Origin: Emcibacter sp. | GTDB taxonomy: Bacteria > Pseudomonadota > Alphaproteobacteria > Sphingomonadales > Emcibacteraceae | Reading direction: 5' to 3' | DNA length: 64,000 nucleotides | Assembly: GCA_021741205.1 (NCBI GenBank) | Contig: JAIOYI010000006.1 | Coordinates: 1-64,000, forward strand | Part shown: piece after piece, positions 44,102 through 54,296 of the stretch | Layout of the letters: each line of letters opens with the position of its first letter | How positions within the stretch are numbered: position 1 is the stretch's first letter | The notes under the pieces: generated by a model | The model's database searches: none | What the model was told of the DNA's origin: nothing | Seen by the model: only the letters and a program-made list of their open reading frames with translations | Made by a program: the position numbers and the translations under genes

Positions 44102-44404
44102 TTAAGCCTTGCTTCTGTTGCTTACCTGTTGTTTTAAAACCTGTGAAGGTCTAAAAACAAGAACTTTGCGGGGTTCAATAGGCACTTCTTCCCCTGTTTT
44201 AGGATTGCGCCCTATGCGTCCATCTTTTGATCGAACAATAAAGCTTCCAAAGGAAGAAATTTTAACATTCACCCCTTCAACGAGTTTTTTAGAAATCTCA
44301 TTCAAAATAGATTCCACCAAATCCGCAGACTCGCTTCTGGATAATCCTACTTCTTGGTAAACGGCCTCGCTTAAATCGGCCCTTGTAACAGTTTTTTCAC
44401 TCAT
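44102..44404 (-). CDS. ihfA: Integration host factor subunit alpha
   Basis: [30 protein letters not shown]...[39 protein letters not shown]. Confidence 0.95.
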   Translation of the reverse strand: MSEKTVTRADLSEAVYQEVGLSRSESADLVESILNEISKKLVEGVNVKISSFGSFIVRSKDGRIGRNPKTGEEVPIEPRKVLVFRPSQVLKQQVSNRSKA

Positions 44405-44545
44405 AATATTTATCCTCTGATGTGTCTTCAGTCTACTTCACAGTAGTTTTCCCGTCAATATCAAAGGGATGTCCTTCATTCTTAACAGACTGGGTAATAT
44501 GTTTTTTACCGAAAATAAGCTTATATAATTTAAAAAAGGTTTATT

Positions 44546-45523
44546 TTACCAGCGGATTAGGCAAGAACCCCACGTAAATCCCCCGCCCATAGCTTCAAGT
44601 AGAACAATATCACCTCGAGCGATTCGGTTTTCTTTGACCATTTCATCCAAGGCAAGAGGAATAGAGGCTGCTGATGTATTGGCATGCTTTTGAACGGTGA
44701 CAGCCACCTTTGAGGGGTCAATCTTAAGCTTACGGATTGTCGCATCCAATATACGTTTATTGGCCTGATGCGGGATGACCATATCAATGTCTTCTACATT
44801 CATTTGATTAAAGCTCAAAGCCTCTTCCACGACATCGGCCAAATTAACAACCGCATGGCGAAAAACTTCTTTCCCTTTCATGCGGATAAATCCTGTTGAT
44901 TTTGTGGATGATACACCACCATCAACATAAAGAAGATCATTATATCTTCCATCGGAATGAAGATGAGAAGACAATATTCCCTGATCCTTGTTTGTGCCTT
45001 CACATTCATGGGCGCTAAGGACAACAGCACCAGCACCATCTCCAAACAAAACGCATGTTGTGCGATCTTCCCAATCTAATATGCGAGAAAATGTTTCTGC
45101 TCCAATAACCAAGACATGCTTTGCCTGTCCTGCCCGTACAAAATTATCCGCCGTTGCAAGGGCATATATAAAACCTGAACATACAGCCTGTACATCAAAG
45201 GCCGCCCCCTTTGTCATGCCAAGTGCCGCCTGAACACGGGTTGCCGTAGCAGGAAATGTTTGATCAGGTGTAGAGGTTGCAAGAATAATAAGATCAATAT
45301 CATCAGCGGTTAGCGAGGCATCCTTTAAGGCTCTTTCGGCTGCCTTTATGGCTAAATCGGATGTTAATTCGTTATCTGCGGCAATATGACGCTGAATAAT
45401 GCCTGTACGTTCGATGATCCACTCATCGGTCGTATCAACCAATTCTTCCATTTTTTTATTGGTTATTATTTTCTCAGGTAGATATGAACCACAGCCAGAA
45501 ACAATAGAACGAAATGTGGTCAT
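44546..45523 (-). CDS. fabH: Beta-ketoacyl-ACP synthase III
   Basis: [49 protein letters not shown]. Confidence 0.97.
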   Translation of the reverse strand: MTTFRSIVSGCGSYLPEKIITNKKMEELVDTTDEWIIERTGIIQRHIAADNELTSDLAIKAAERALKDASLTADDIDLIILATSTPDQTFPATATRVQAALGMTKGAAFDVQAVCSGFIYALATADNFVRAGQAKHVLVIGAETFSRILDWEDRTTCVLFGDGAGAVVLSAHECEGTNKDQGILSSHLHSDGRYNDLLYVDGGVSSTKSTGFIRMKGKEVFRHAVVNLADVVEEALSFNQMNVEDIDMVIPHQANKRILDATIRKLKIDPSKVAVTVQKHANTSAASIPLALDEMVKENRIARGDIVLLEAMGGGFTWGSCLIRW

Positions 45524-46569
45524 ATAACTTTATCCTCGATGTCAACATCACTATTGTTTTCAAAACATTTAAGGTCAATGGCAATTTTTCCAGCGAGATC
45601 ATTAGAGGCCATATCCGCTGCCACACAAATTGCACTTGCAAAACCAGATGCGGATGCACTGCCATGACTTTTAATAACCAGCCCATTCAATCCCATAAAT
45701 ACGGCACCATTATGGTTATTTGGATCTAAATGATTCTTAAGACCAAGCAAGGCCGATTTCGCAAACAAATAACCAATTTTTGACATTAACGAACTTTCAA
45801 GTGCTGCCTTTAACATGCCCGCAACCATACGGGCTGTTCCTTCAGCCGTTTTAAGAGCAATATTTCCTGAAAAACCATCCGTTACCACCACATCGACATC
45901 ACCATTAGCCAGACCGTGACCTTCTGTAAAGCCAACATAATTCATTGGTAAAGAGGCATCTCTAAGCATGCGATCTGCATTTTTAATGACTTCATTACCC
46001 TTTAATTCCTCTACCCCAACATTAAGTAAGGCCACCGTAGGATTAGACAGTCCTAAAACTGTGCGTGCAAAGACCGCACCCATTATAGCAAATTGAACCA
46101 AGTTATTTTCATTGCATTCCACATTCGCCCCAAGATCAAGCATAATGCTTTCGCCACGTGATGTGGGCAACAAAGAAGCCAGAGCTGGTCTGTCTATACC
46201 TGGCATCGTTTTAAGCATAAATTTAGACATCGCCATCAATGCCCCTGTATTGCCCGCAGAAACCGCAGAACGCGCTTTGCCGTCTTTTACAGCCTGAATA
46301 GCAAGTCCCATGCTGGAATCTCGCCCACGTCGCAGAGCTTGGCCTGGCTTTTCTTCTGCTGAAACGACTTTATCTGTATGATGAATTTCGCAGGATTCTT
46401 TGAGAAGCGGATATTTTGTTACCAAAGGTGCAATAAGCGTTTCATCACCGAATATCAAAAATTTGACATCTGGTAACCGTTCACGAGCGATGCTTGCCCC
46501 CTCTATTACGATTTGAGGCGAATAATCACCGCCCATAGCATCCAAAGAAATTATATTTTTACACGTCAA
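45520..46569 (-). CDS. plsX: Phosphate acyltransferase PlsX
   Basis: [52 protein letters not shown]. Confidence 0.97.
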   Translation of the reverse strand: MTCKNIISLDAMGGDYSPQIVIEGASIARERLPDVKFLIFGDETLIAPLVTKYPLLKESCEIHHTDKVVSAEEKPGQALRRGRDSSMGLAIQAVKDGKARSAVSAGNTGALMAMSKFMLKTMPGIDRPALASLLPTSRGESIMLDLGANVECNENNLVQFAIMGAVFARTVLGLSNPTVALLNVGVEELKGNEVIKNADRMLRDASLPMNYVGFTEGHGLANGDVDVVVTDGFSGNIALKTAEGTARMVAGMLKAALESSLMSKIGYLFAKSALLGLKNHLDPNNHNGAVFMGLNGLVIKSHGSASASGFASAICVAADMASNDLAGKIAIDLKCFENNSDVDIEDKVI

Positions 46570-46671
46570 TGTCGTTCAACATTCTGATTTAAAGCTTATA
46601 GAGTAGCTGTTTTAAGGCATAATATAATAAATTCAATAATATTCACGACAATACTGAATAAATCGTTATCT

Positions 46672-47301
46672 TCAAGTCTTATGTTTTAAACTTTTTAAAA
46701 CATGAAAGGGGTTTTGCTTTTCTGATTTAATCATCACCTCATCCTCGGTCAAAATTTCTTTCCCAAGTTCTTTTCCTGTGGCATCCGGCTTTCTAGGGTA
46801 GGGATTAATTTCCAAGGATAAATTTTGGGCGATCAATTCTCCTATATCAATAAGATTAGAGGACAGATATTCAATATCATCTTCATCGTGGTCAAAATCT
46901 ATTTCACTGTTTTCACGGCGGGTTTTATTCGGCTCTTGAATGAGAATGGCGGTAAAATTACCCGCAATATTTTCTTCAACCAGTTCTAATGAAATAACAC
47001 AAGATTGTATAATTTCCGCATTAAATGTCACAGCTAAATTATATTTTCCCTTTTTTATGGGGATCAGGTTACATTCTGCGGATAATGCCTTTACGGCAAC
47101 AATATTATAGCGTTCTGCTAGTGATTTATTTTCTTCACCTGTTGTTTGATAATGATAATATTTTCCTTTACTGCCCACATGTAAAACATCAACAATACGA
47201 GAAAATTCTACATTGATTCCTGTGATTCCTGTGATTTCTGTTGTGGTATTATTGCTAGTACTACTCTCAATACTCTCAGATTTCTCTATATTTTTAGGCA
47301 T
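46672..47301 (-). CDS. DUF177 / YceD-family protein
   Basis: Position upstream of plsX; pattern of YceD: VTFNAEIIQSC...EDDIEYLSSNLIDIGELIAQNLSLEINPYPRKPD. Confidence 0.82.
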   Translation of the reverse strand: MPKNIEKSESIESSTSNNTTTEITGITGINVEFSRIVDVLHVGSKGKYYHYQTTGEENKSLAERYNIVAVKALSAECNLIPIKKGKYNLAVTFNAEIIQSCVISLELVEENIAGNFTAILIQEPNKTRRENSEIDFDHDEDDIEYLSSNLIDIGELIAQNLSLEINPYPRKPDATGKELGKEILTEDEVMIKSEKQNPFHVLKSLKHKT

Positions 47302-47847
47302 TTATAACATCTCTTTAAAAAAAATTTCTGCCGTCATGATGTCATTCTCTGACTGACTTTCTAAATATTTCGCCTGATCCTTAATATAGGCTGCAAACTG
47401 ATTTAAAATAATATCATCTGGAGTGTTTTCTCGGTATATATTTCGCACAAGAATTGGTTTTATATTTAACGCAAAATTTTTATCTTCACTTAAAAAGGCT
47501 TTTGTATAGCTCATTTTTCGTCCATAAAAAGCCTCTGCCATTGCTTTAACTTTCTTACCAACACTCATATCACCCACCCCCATTTCTCTTAATGACATAT
47601 CCATATTATCAAAAAGTGCCTCTTGAATATATCTGATGAGTAATGCAATTTTCTTATCTTTATCATGGGCTTCTAGTCTATTAATCAGAAGGGATAAATG
47701 AAGGATAATAAGGTCAAAACGACCATCAACATTGTCTGAGACCATCCAATCTGTATAAAAAAATGGCTTGCGTGCTTGATCAACTATTTTTGTAAATAAA
47801 AGATAAGCTATATTTTTAATTTTTTTATTTTGACTAAAAAAAAACAT
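47302..47847 (-). CDS. Ubiquinol-cytochrome c chaperone (CBP3-like) family protein
   Basis: RKPFFYTDWMVSDNVDGRFDLIILHLSLLINRL, NMDMSLREMGVGDMSVGKKVKAMAEAFYGR; adjacent to DUF177. Confidence 0.9.
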   Translation of the reverse strand: MFFFSQNKKIKNIAYLLFTKIVDQARKPFFYTDWMVSDNVDGRFDLIILHLSLLINRLEAHDKDKKIALLIRYIQEALFDNMDMSLREMGVGDMSVGKKVKAMAEAFYGRKMSYTKAFLSEDKNFALNIKPILVRNIYRENTPDDIILNQFAAYIKDQAKYLESQSENDIMTAEIFFKEML

Positions 47848-47992
47848 ATAAAAACCATATTCCTGTTATAGATATTGACTAGCGTAATAACTGATGCCAT
47901 CTTGTGCTGTATCTTAAGTCTGGTATCATGATGCCAGATAAACTGCAATAAAAAGCAACCATATTTTGTAAAGACGAGCATAAATAATTTCT

Positions 47993-48457
47993 ATGAAAAA
48001 TTCGATAAAAGCCATTATTATAGTATCCATAGCAGCTTTAGTCCTCACAGGCTGTACATCTCGGAAATTTGTAAGGGGATATATGGCCGATGAAGAAGTC
48101 ATCAGTTCCATCAGACCACAGGTTGACACCCATGATTCTGTTAAAGAAATGTTGGGAAGTCCATCGTCCGTTGCAACATTTGATAATGATAGCTGGTATT
48201 ATTATTCCAAAAAATCAGAAAATCTGGCTTTTTTCAAGGAAACCATTACAGAATTAAAAATTGTTGCGGTTCGTTTTGATGCTGAAGGTTATGTTACAGC
48301 CATTGATAATTATACACTGGATGATCTTAATAATGTTGACCCTGAAGGAAAAACCACAAAGACACATGGTCGCGAACTAAGCTTCATTCAAGAGCTATTT
48401 GGCAATATCGGCCGATTTGGGGCTGGTGGTCCATCTAATGTTCAACCGGGTAATTAA
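47993..48457 (+). CDS. bamE: Outer membrane assembly lipoprotein BamE (SmpA/OmlA)
   Basis: Lipobox LVLTGC; RPQVDTHDSVKEMLGSPSSVATFDNDSWYYYSKKSENLAFFKETITEL. Confidence 0.92.
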   Translation: MKNSIKAIIIVSIAALVLTGCTSRKFVRGYMADEEVISSIRPQVDTHDSVKEMLGSPSSVATFDNDSWYYYSKKSENLAFFKETITELKIVAVRFDAEGYVTAIDNYTLDDLNNVDPEGKTTKTHGRELSFIQELFGNIGRFGAGGPSNVQPGN

Positions 48458-48460
48458 CCT

Positions 48461-48964
48461 TTAAAATTGTCTGATTTGAACAACCATAACTTTTAGAACA
48501 ATGGGTTCGTGAAGCACATCATTACTGATATCTAGTAAGGTCTGTTTGAGCTTGTCATAATCTATACTTTTTGGATGATTATCTTTACCAACTGCTGTTA
48601 CGCTGAAATGACGGAGCATATTATCCCTTATTTCAGGCAAATTACGGATTACAATCATTTTATTCTCATCACCGTCCACTTCCATAGAAAAATCGGCTGT
48701 GATATTACCAAGCACTCTGTTGTTATGGGTAATAGGAATTGTTAGCCGTTCCACTTTAACAAATTGTGGATTGGTTTTGGGTTCTTCTTTTATGGGTTCT
48801 TCGACATGTACAGTTTCATGGTTTTCTGATTTTTTCATCATCATAAAGGCTCCAACACCACCGCCACCGCCAATAAGTAATCCAACCAACAGTCCAATAA
48901 TTAAAAGCTTTTTTCCACCCGATTTTGGTTTTTCCAAAACCGTTGTATCTTCTTGCGTTGCCAT
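48461..48964 (-). CDS. fliL: Flagellar basal body-associated protein FliL
   Basis: N-terminal KKLLIIGLLVGLLIGGGGGVGAFMMMKK; C-terminal LKQTLLDISNDVLHEPIVLKVMVVQIRQF. Confidence 0.82.
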   Translation of the reverse strand: MATQEDTTVLEKPKSGGKKLLIIGLLVGLLIGGGGGVGAFMMMKKSENHETVHVEEPIKEEPKTNPQFVKVERLTIPITHNNRVLGNITADFSMEVDGDENKMIVIRNLPEIRDNMLRHFSVTAVGKDNHPKSIDYDKLKQTLLDISNDVLHEPIVLKVMVVQIRQF

Positions 48965-49003
48965 TTAAATCCCTTGTGTTACATTAAAATTGACGAAAGC
49001 CCT

Positions 49004-49975
49004 TTAAAAATGACGAAAGCCTTGGGCATTGCCAATAATATTCATGCCGTTTTTATCTTGTATGACAATGGTTTTATCGTCCGTCATATGGCCAATTTTG
49101 GTTAAAGGTAGTGCTAATTTTCTAGACAATCTTTGAATATCATTTTTCTTGCTGGAGGGTGCTGTAAAAAGCAATTCATAATCATCTCCACCCTGCCATA
49201 TAAGATTTTTATACTGTGGAAATCTTTCCAAAAACTTACCAGCCGCCTCGGATTTAGGAATTAATTCATCCTTTATTTCCGCTCCAAGCCCAGACAAAGC
49301 CGCTATATGCCCAATATCACCCAGCAATCCATCTGAAATATCCATCACAGATGAGGCAATGCCCCATAAATTCTGGCCAAGTTTAATGCGGGGAATAGGC
49401 AAATAATAGCGATCAATCAAGATGTTATTGCTTGGTGAAATTTTATCTGTAAGAGATTTTAGCCCGAGCGCACTGTCACCCAAATTTCCTGACACATAGA
49501 TATCGTCCCCAAGTTCTGCACCGAATCGTCTTAACGCCTGCTCTGATTTTACAAGACCAATGGCGGTTATGGAAATGGTCAGTGGTCCCGTTGTTGATAC
49601 TGTATCACCCCCAAAAAGCGACCATCCAAAAATATCTTGATCCATCTTCAGACCAGAGGCAAAACCCGCAACCCATTCATCAATATTTTTCATGTCTCTT
49701 GGTATGGCAAGGGCAACAAGATAGCCCGCAGGTGTAGCCCCCATTGCTGCAAGATCAGAAAGATTTACTCGCATTGCTTTTTGAGCAATTCTATCTGCAG
49801 GATCAGATGAAAAAAAATGAACATCCGCCACGAGGGCATCCTTGGTAAATATAAGGTCCATGCCCTTGGGGGGAGAATATACAGCCGCATCATCGGTCAG
49901 ACCGTATGCGGGTGCATTTTTATTTGCTAAGGGTGCAAAATATTTTGAAATAATATCAAATTCGCCTGAGGTCAG
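49004..49975 (-). CDS. thiL: Thiamine-phosphate kinase, probable CTG start
   Basis: KDALVADVHF, MRVNLSDLAAMGATP, GDTVSTTGPLTISITAIG. ORF track starts at 49861, but in-frame coding continues upstream as LTSGEFDIISKYFAPLANKNAPAYGLTDDAAVYSPPKGMDLIF, with AGGAG 7 nt before a CTG at 49973-49975. Confidence 0.88.
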   Translation of the reverse strand: MTSGEFDIISKYFAPLANKNAPAYGLTDDAAVYSPPKGMDLIFTKDALVADVHFFSSDPADRIAQKAMRVNLSDLAAMGATPAGYLVALAIPRDMKNIDEWVAGFASGLKMDQDIFGWSLFGGDTVSTTGPLTISITAIGLVKSEQALRRFGAELGDDIYVSGNLGDSALGLKSLTDKISPSNNILIDRYYLPIPRIKLGQNLWGIASSVMDISDGLLGDIGHIAALSGLGAEIKDELIPKSEAAGKFLERFPQYKNLIWQGGDDYELLFTAPSSKKNDIQRLSRKLALPLTKIGHMTDDKTIVIQDKNGMNIIGNAQGFRHF

Positions 49976-49998
49976 TTTGCAGCTCCTAAAAATTGTAC

Positions 49999-50472
49999 TT
50001 ACGCACGAATATTTTTGGAAATCTTATCCAAGACACCATTGATAAAACCGGGTTTGCTGTCATCAAAAAATGCCTTGGCCACATCAACATATTCATTAAT
50101 AATAACGGACGTTGGCACATCTGGTCTTGCCATCAATTCATAAACACCTGCCCGTAATATCCCCCTTGCCACAGGCTCAATCCGATCCAATGTCCAATTT
50201 TCCGACAACGACTCCGCCACAAGCGCATCAATATCCTGCATGCGTTCTTCAACACCCATAACAACATCAGAAAAGAAATCTTTATCTGCGTCCGCATAAT
50301 GGTCATCTTCAATTATTTTGCCAAGACGATGATCTATAAATTCAATAATAATATTGCGGGCCAATTCATCATTTATTTCCATTTGATACAAGGCTTGCAC
50401 GGCTCCAAGTCTTGAGGCACTTCTGGCACCACCCTGATTTGAAAGCGGTGTTGTATTTTTTTCATTCATCAT
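49999..50472 (-). CDS. nusB: Transcription antitermination factor NusB
   Basis: GARSASRLGAVQALYQMEI, RPDVPTSVIINEYVDVAKAFFDDSKPGFINGVLDKI. Confidence 0.95.
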   Translation of the reverse strand: MMNEKNTTPLSNQGGARSASRLGAVQALYQMEINDELARNIIIEFIDHRLGKIIEDDHYADADKDFFSDVVMGVEERMQDIDALVAESLSENWTLDRIEPVARGILRAGVYELMARPDVPTSVIINEYVDVAKAFFDDSKPGFINGVLDKISKNIRA

Positions 50473-50924
50473 GAAATAAGTCCGTATTTTTGTTTAAGCT
50501 CTATCATTCTAAGAGCCGTATCAGCCACATAGCCACCCTTGTTGCCTCCATCCACAGAGGCTCTGGCCCATGCCTGATCATCATTCTCCACGGTCAATAT
50601 ACCATAGCCAATAGCAAGTCTATCTTTGAATGCTAATTGCTGAAGTCCGCGTGCGCTTTCTTCACAAACATAATCATAATGGCTTGTTTCCCCACGAATA
50701 ACACAACCAAGGGCGATATAACCATCGTATGAAACACGTCCTTGTTCAGTTGCATCCGCGGCAAAGCGAATGGCCGCAGGAATTTCAAAAGCACCTGGTA
50801 CGTCAATCTTATCATAAGTTGCACCCGCTTTATCTAATGCCGCAACGGCACCCTTCAGAAGCTCATTCGTAATATCCTCGTAATAAGGAGAAGAAACAAT
50901 CAATAGATGCTTTGGTTTGGACAT
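50469..50924 (-). CDS. ribH: 6,7-dimethyl-8-ribityllumazine synthase
   Basis: IDVPGAFEIPAAIRFA, GCVIRGETSHYDYVC, GYGILTVENDDQAWARA. Confidence 0.96.
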   Translation of the reverse strand: MSKPKHLLIVSSPYYEDITNELLKGAVAALDKAGATYDKIDVPGAFEIPAAIRFAADATEQGRVSYDGYIALGCVIRGETSHYDYVCEESARGLQQLAFKDRLAIGYGILTVENDDQAWARASVDGGNKGGYVADTALRMIELKQKYGLIS

Positions 50925-50955
50925 ATATATTCTCTTAATTTTTAATGCGTTAAGG

Positions 50956-52086
50956 TTATTTTTTTACACCAATTTTTATGGAATGATCGAATTTACGCTG
51001 TTCGACAATATTCAGTCCATAGCCCTCTATACCCACAACATGTTGTTCCGTATCAGAGAGCAGAATGAGATCCGTAACGCCTAAATCCACCAAAATCTGT
51101 GCTCCAATGCCGTAATTTCTTAGGAAAGTTTCTTTGGAAAGATTTTTCTTGCCTGTTTTGCGCGCGATGCTGTCTGAAAGTATGGTTTTTGAGGTTTCTC
51201 TTAAATAGACGAGAACACCACATTTTTCTTTACCAATTTCTACCATTGCACGATGGAATTGGCTTCGACGATCTCCTTTTACGCTGAGCAAATCATCAAA
51301 CATATTAAAGGGATGCATCCGCACGAGAACAGGCTCTCCCTTTTTGGGATGACCTTTGACGAGGACAAAATGCTGAGTATTGTTATCTTTTACCTCATAA
51401 ATGCGGAGTTTAAATTCTCCACCATATTCTGAATCAATGGTCGTTTCCTCAATGCAGCCCACAAGATTATCAACTTTGCGCCTGTAAGCAATTAGGTCGG
51501 CAATGGTGGCTAATTTAAGGTTATGTTTTTTGGCAAATATAACAAGGTCTGGTAACCGTGCCATTGAACCATCATCATTCATAATTTCGCAGATAACTCC
51601 CGCTGGTGTAAGTCCTGCAAGACGGGCTATATCAACAGCCGCCTCCGTATGCCCTGCACGTACCAAAACGCCACCTTCTTGGGCGACGATGGGAAATACG
51701 TGCCCCGGTGATACAATATCATCGGCTCCCTTATCATGATTTATAGCAACCGCAATGGTATGGGCTCTATCTGCGGCTGAAATGCCTGTTGTAATGCCAT
51801 CTTTTGCCTCAATAGACACCGTAAAGGCCGTATTATTTCGGGCTCTGTTATTGGCACTCATAGGAGGAAGACCAAGATCATCGGCTCTTTTTTTGTCAAG
51901 GGTAAGACAAATAAGACCACGACCATTTTTGGCCATAAAGTTTACGGCCTCTGGCGTTGCCATTTGGGCAGGAATAATAAGATCACCTTCATTTTCCCGA
52001 TCCTCATCATCGACCAAAATAAACATTCGTCCATTTCTAGCATCTTCTAAGACATCTTCTATGGGAGATAGGAAGTTTTGCGGCAT
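50956..52086 (-). CDS. ribBA: 3,4-dihydroxy-2-butanone-4-phosphate synthase fused to a GTP cyclohydrolase II-like domain
   Basis: VDDEDRENEGDLIIPAQMAT, RAGHTEAAVDIARLAGL, C-terminal RibA-like domain (LVRMHPFNMFDDLL, NYGIGAQILVDLGVTDLILLS). Confidence 0.94.
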   Translation of the reverse strand: MPQNFLSPIEDVLEDARNGRMFILVDDEDRENEGDLIIPAQMATPEAVNFMAKNGRGLICLTLDKKRADDLGLPPMSANNRARNNTAFTVSIEAKDGITTGISAADRAHTIAVAINHDKGADDIVSPGHVFPIVAQEGGVLVRAGHTEAAVDIARLAGLTPAGVICEIMNDDGSMARLPDLVIFAKKHNLKLATIADLIAYRRKVDNLVGCIEETTIDSEYGGEFKLRIYEVKDNNTQHFVLVKGHPKKGEPVLVRMHPFNMFDDLLSVKGDRRSQFHRAMVEIGKEKCGVLVYLRETSKTILSDSIARKTGKKNLSKETFLRNYGIGAQILVDLGVTDLILLSDTEQHVVGIEGYGLNIVEQRKFDHSIKIGVKK

Positions 52087-52099
52087 AATATAATTCTTC

Positions 52100-52699
52100 T
52101 TAATTAAATTTATTCATTCTGGCAACATATCGGGCCAAAATATCAATTTCGAGATTAACTCTATCTCCAATTTTAAGCTTAGAAAAAGTGGTTTTCTCTT
52201 GGGTATGGGGGATAATATTAACACCAAAACTGGTCTGATCTTTATCATCAATGACCTCATTTATAGTCAATGAAACACCATTAACGGTCGCAGACCCCTT
52301 TTCCGCGATATATTTTGCCAGATCACGAGGAACAGAGAATTGAAATCTCTTGCTATCACCTTCGGAGGTAATGGATAAAACTTTTCCAACGCCGTCCACA
52401 TGACCTGTGACAATATGGCCGCCCAACTCATCCCCGATCTTCAAGGCTCTTTCTAAATTAACGCCCATCCCAACAGTCCAGTCACCAATATTAGTGCAGG
52501 CTAAGGTCTCTGCCGAGGCATCAACGGCAAACCAGTCATCCCCTTTATCAACCACCGTTAAACAGACACCAGAACAGGCAATGGAGGCCCCTATATCTAT
52601 TGTCCCTGTTTCAAAGGCAGTATTGAGCTTGATGTGGGTATCCCCTTTGTTGGAAATGCTCTTTACTGAACCTATATCTGTAATAATTCCGGTAAACAT
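52100..52699 (-). CDS. ribE: Riboflavin synthase alpha subunit
   Basis: MFTGIITDIGSV, IACSGVCLTVV, GHIVTGHVDGVGKV. Confidence 0.96.
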   Translation of the reverse strand: MFTGIITDIGSVKSISNKGDTHIKLNTAFETGTIDIGASIACSGVCLTVVDKGDDWFAVDASAETLACTNIGDWTVGMGVNLERALKIGDELGGHIVTGHVDGVGKVLSITSEGDSKRFQFSVPRDLAKYIAEKGSATVNGVSLTINEVIDDKDQTSFGVNIIPHTQEKTTFSKLKIGDRVNLEIDILARYVARMNKFN

Positions 52700-52700
52700 T

Positions 52701-53801
52701 TTAATGCCCTATTTTAAATTCTTGCCATATATCATTTCCCGTTTGGCCGGATCTTAGCACATGGAAATGCGGCATTTCTTCTAACATATTTAACCCTATT
52801 GAGGGAATAGCTGAAAGGCCATCCCCACCAATAATTTTGGTTGAACGGAACCAATATAATCGGTCTACCAGACTTGCCTTAATCAGGGAAGCATTAACTT
52901 GTGCACCGCCTTCACATAATAGCCGTGTGATGCCATTTGTTCCTAGTAGTTTTAGCATCTCGGCCAAATGAATCTGTTTATTTTCATCGGCAACACAGCC
53001 TATAACCTTTACCCCAAAATTTTCCAGAATTTCCCATTTTTGATCATGCGCAACAGTCGTTATCACCCATGTAGGAATTTCTTTTGCTGTTTGAACCACA
53101 TTGCTATCAATAGAAATTTTTAAGCTGCTGTCTAATATAATACGGATGGGAGAATAAGATTGAAGTCCAGATAGCCTACAATCAAGGGAGGGATTGTCCG
53201 CTATCACCGTTCCGATACCTACAAGAATTGCATCATGATTTGCTCTGAGCAAATGACCCCGATTGCGGGACTCTGCACCCGTAATCCATTTGCTCTGTCC
53301 CGTTACGGTCGCAATTTTGCCGTCCAGAGATGTAGCAAGTTTCATGGTGACCATAGGACGTTTATATGTGCAAAGCGTAAAAAATCCTTTATTAATATCA
53401 TCAGCCTGATCTTGACAAATGCCAATACTCACATCAATTCCAGCAGCTTTTAATATGGCAATACCCTTGCCAGAAACCCGTTCATCCGGGTCACCTGTGG
53501 CCACTACAACCCGTGAAATTTTAGCTTTTATTAAGGTCTCCGCACAGGGGGGCGTTTGTCCATAATGGGCACAGGGTTCCAGTGTAACATAAGCCGTGCC
53601 ACCCTCTGCCTCATATCCTGCCTGCAATAAGGCCATAGTCTCAGCATGAGGTCGTCCACCCCTGCCCGTATATCCTCGTCCCACAATTTGAGATTTTTTA
53701 TTCAGAATAACGCAACCAACAGAAGGATTCGGCGAGCTTTGACCAAGGCCACGGCGGGAAAGCCCAAGGGCAATACTCATATAGTGGCTATCGGTTTTCA
53801 A
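52701..53801 (-). CDS. ribD: Bifunctional diaminohydroxyphosphoribosylaminopyrimidine deaminase / reductase
   Basis: HAETMALLQAG, YVTLEPCAHYGQTPPCAETLIKA, LCEGGAQVNASL. Confidence 0.96.
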   Translation of the reverse strand: MKTDSHYMSIALGLSRRGLGQSSPNPSVGCVILNKKSQIVGRGYTGRGGRPHAETMALLQAGYEAEGGTAYVTLEPCAHYGQTPPCAETLIKAKISRVVVATGDPDERVSGKGIAILKAAGIDVSIGICQDQADDINKGFFTLCTYKRPMVTMKLATSLDGKIATVTGQSKWITGAESRNRGHLLRANHDAILVGIGTVIADNPSLDCRLSGLQSYSPIRIILDSSLKISIDSNVVQTAKEIPTWVITTVAHDQKWEILENFGVKVIGCVADENKQIHLAEMLKLLGTNGITRLLCEGGAQVNASLIKASLVDRLYWFRSTKIIGGDGLSAIPSIGLNMLEEMPHFHVLRSGQTGNDIWQEFKIGH

Positions 53802-53815
53802 GACATTATCCTGAC

Positions 53816-54274
53816 TTATTCTATGGGGTCTGCAATCTGTTCAACAAATTTTTCAAAATCTTTGGCTTCTCTAAAATCCTTATAGACCGAAGCATACCGC
53901 ACATAAGCCACGCTATCCAGATTTTCCAAGCCTTTCATAATTAATCGGCCAATTTGCTCGGTTTTAACTTCCGACTCCCCAAGACTTTCTAATTGCCGCA
54001 CAATACCGTTGATTAATAATTCAATTCTATCTTCATCTATAGGGCGTTTGCGCAGGGCAAGTTTTATGGAACGCTCAAGCTTCTCTCGCTCAAAAGCAAC
54101 TTTTCTACCGCTTTTCTTCGCAACAATTAATTCACGAATTTGGACACGTTCAAAAGTCGTAAATCTTGCCCCACAACCGCTACAAGACCGTCTGCGTCTG
54201 ATAGCCGCATTATCTTCAGTGGAGCGGCTGTCCTTAACTTGCGTTTCATCATTTCCGCAAAATGGGCATCGCAT
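53816..54274 (-). CDS. nrdR: Transcriptional repressor NrdR
   Basis: [45 protein letters not shown]. Confidence 0.97.
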   Translation of the reverse strand: MRCPFCGNDETQVKDSRSTEDNAAIRRRRSCSGCGARFTTFERVQIRELIVAKKSGRKVAFEREKLERSIKLALRKRPIDEDRIELLINGIVRQLESLGESEVKTEQIGRLIMKGLENLDSVAYVRYASVYKDFREAKDFEKFVEQIADPIE

Positions 54275-54296
54275 TGGGTATTTCCTTTAATCAAAG

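Noticed and set aside
50925-53815. FMN riboswitch for the rib cluster
   Set aside because: Genes are tightly packed; no intergenic gap long enough for the RFN element is present in this cluster.
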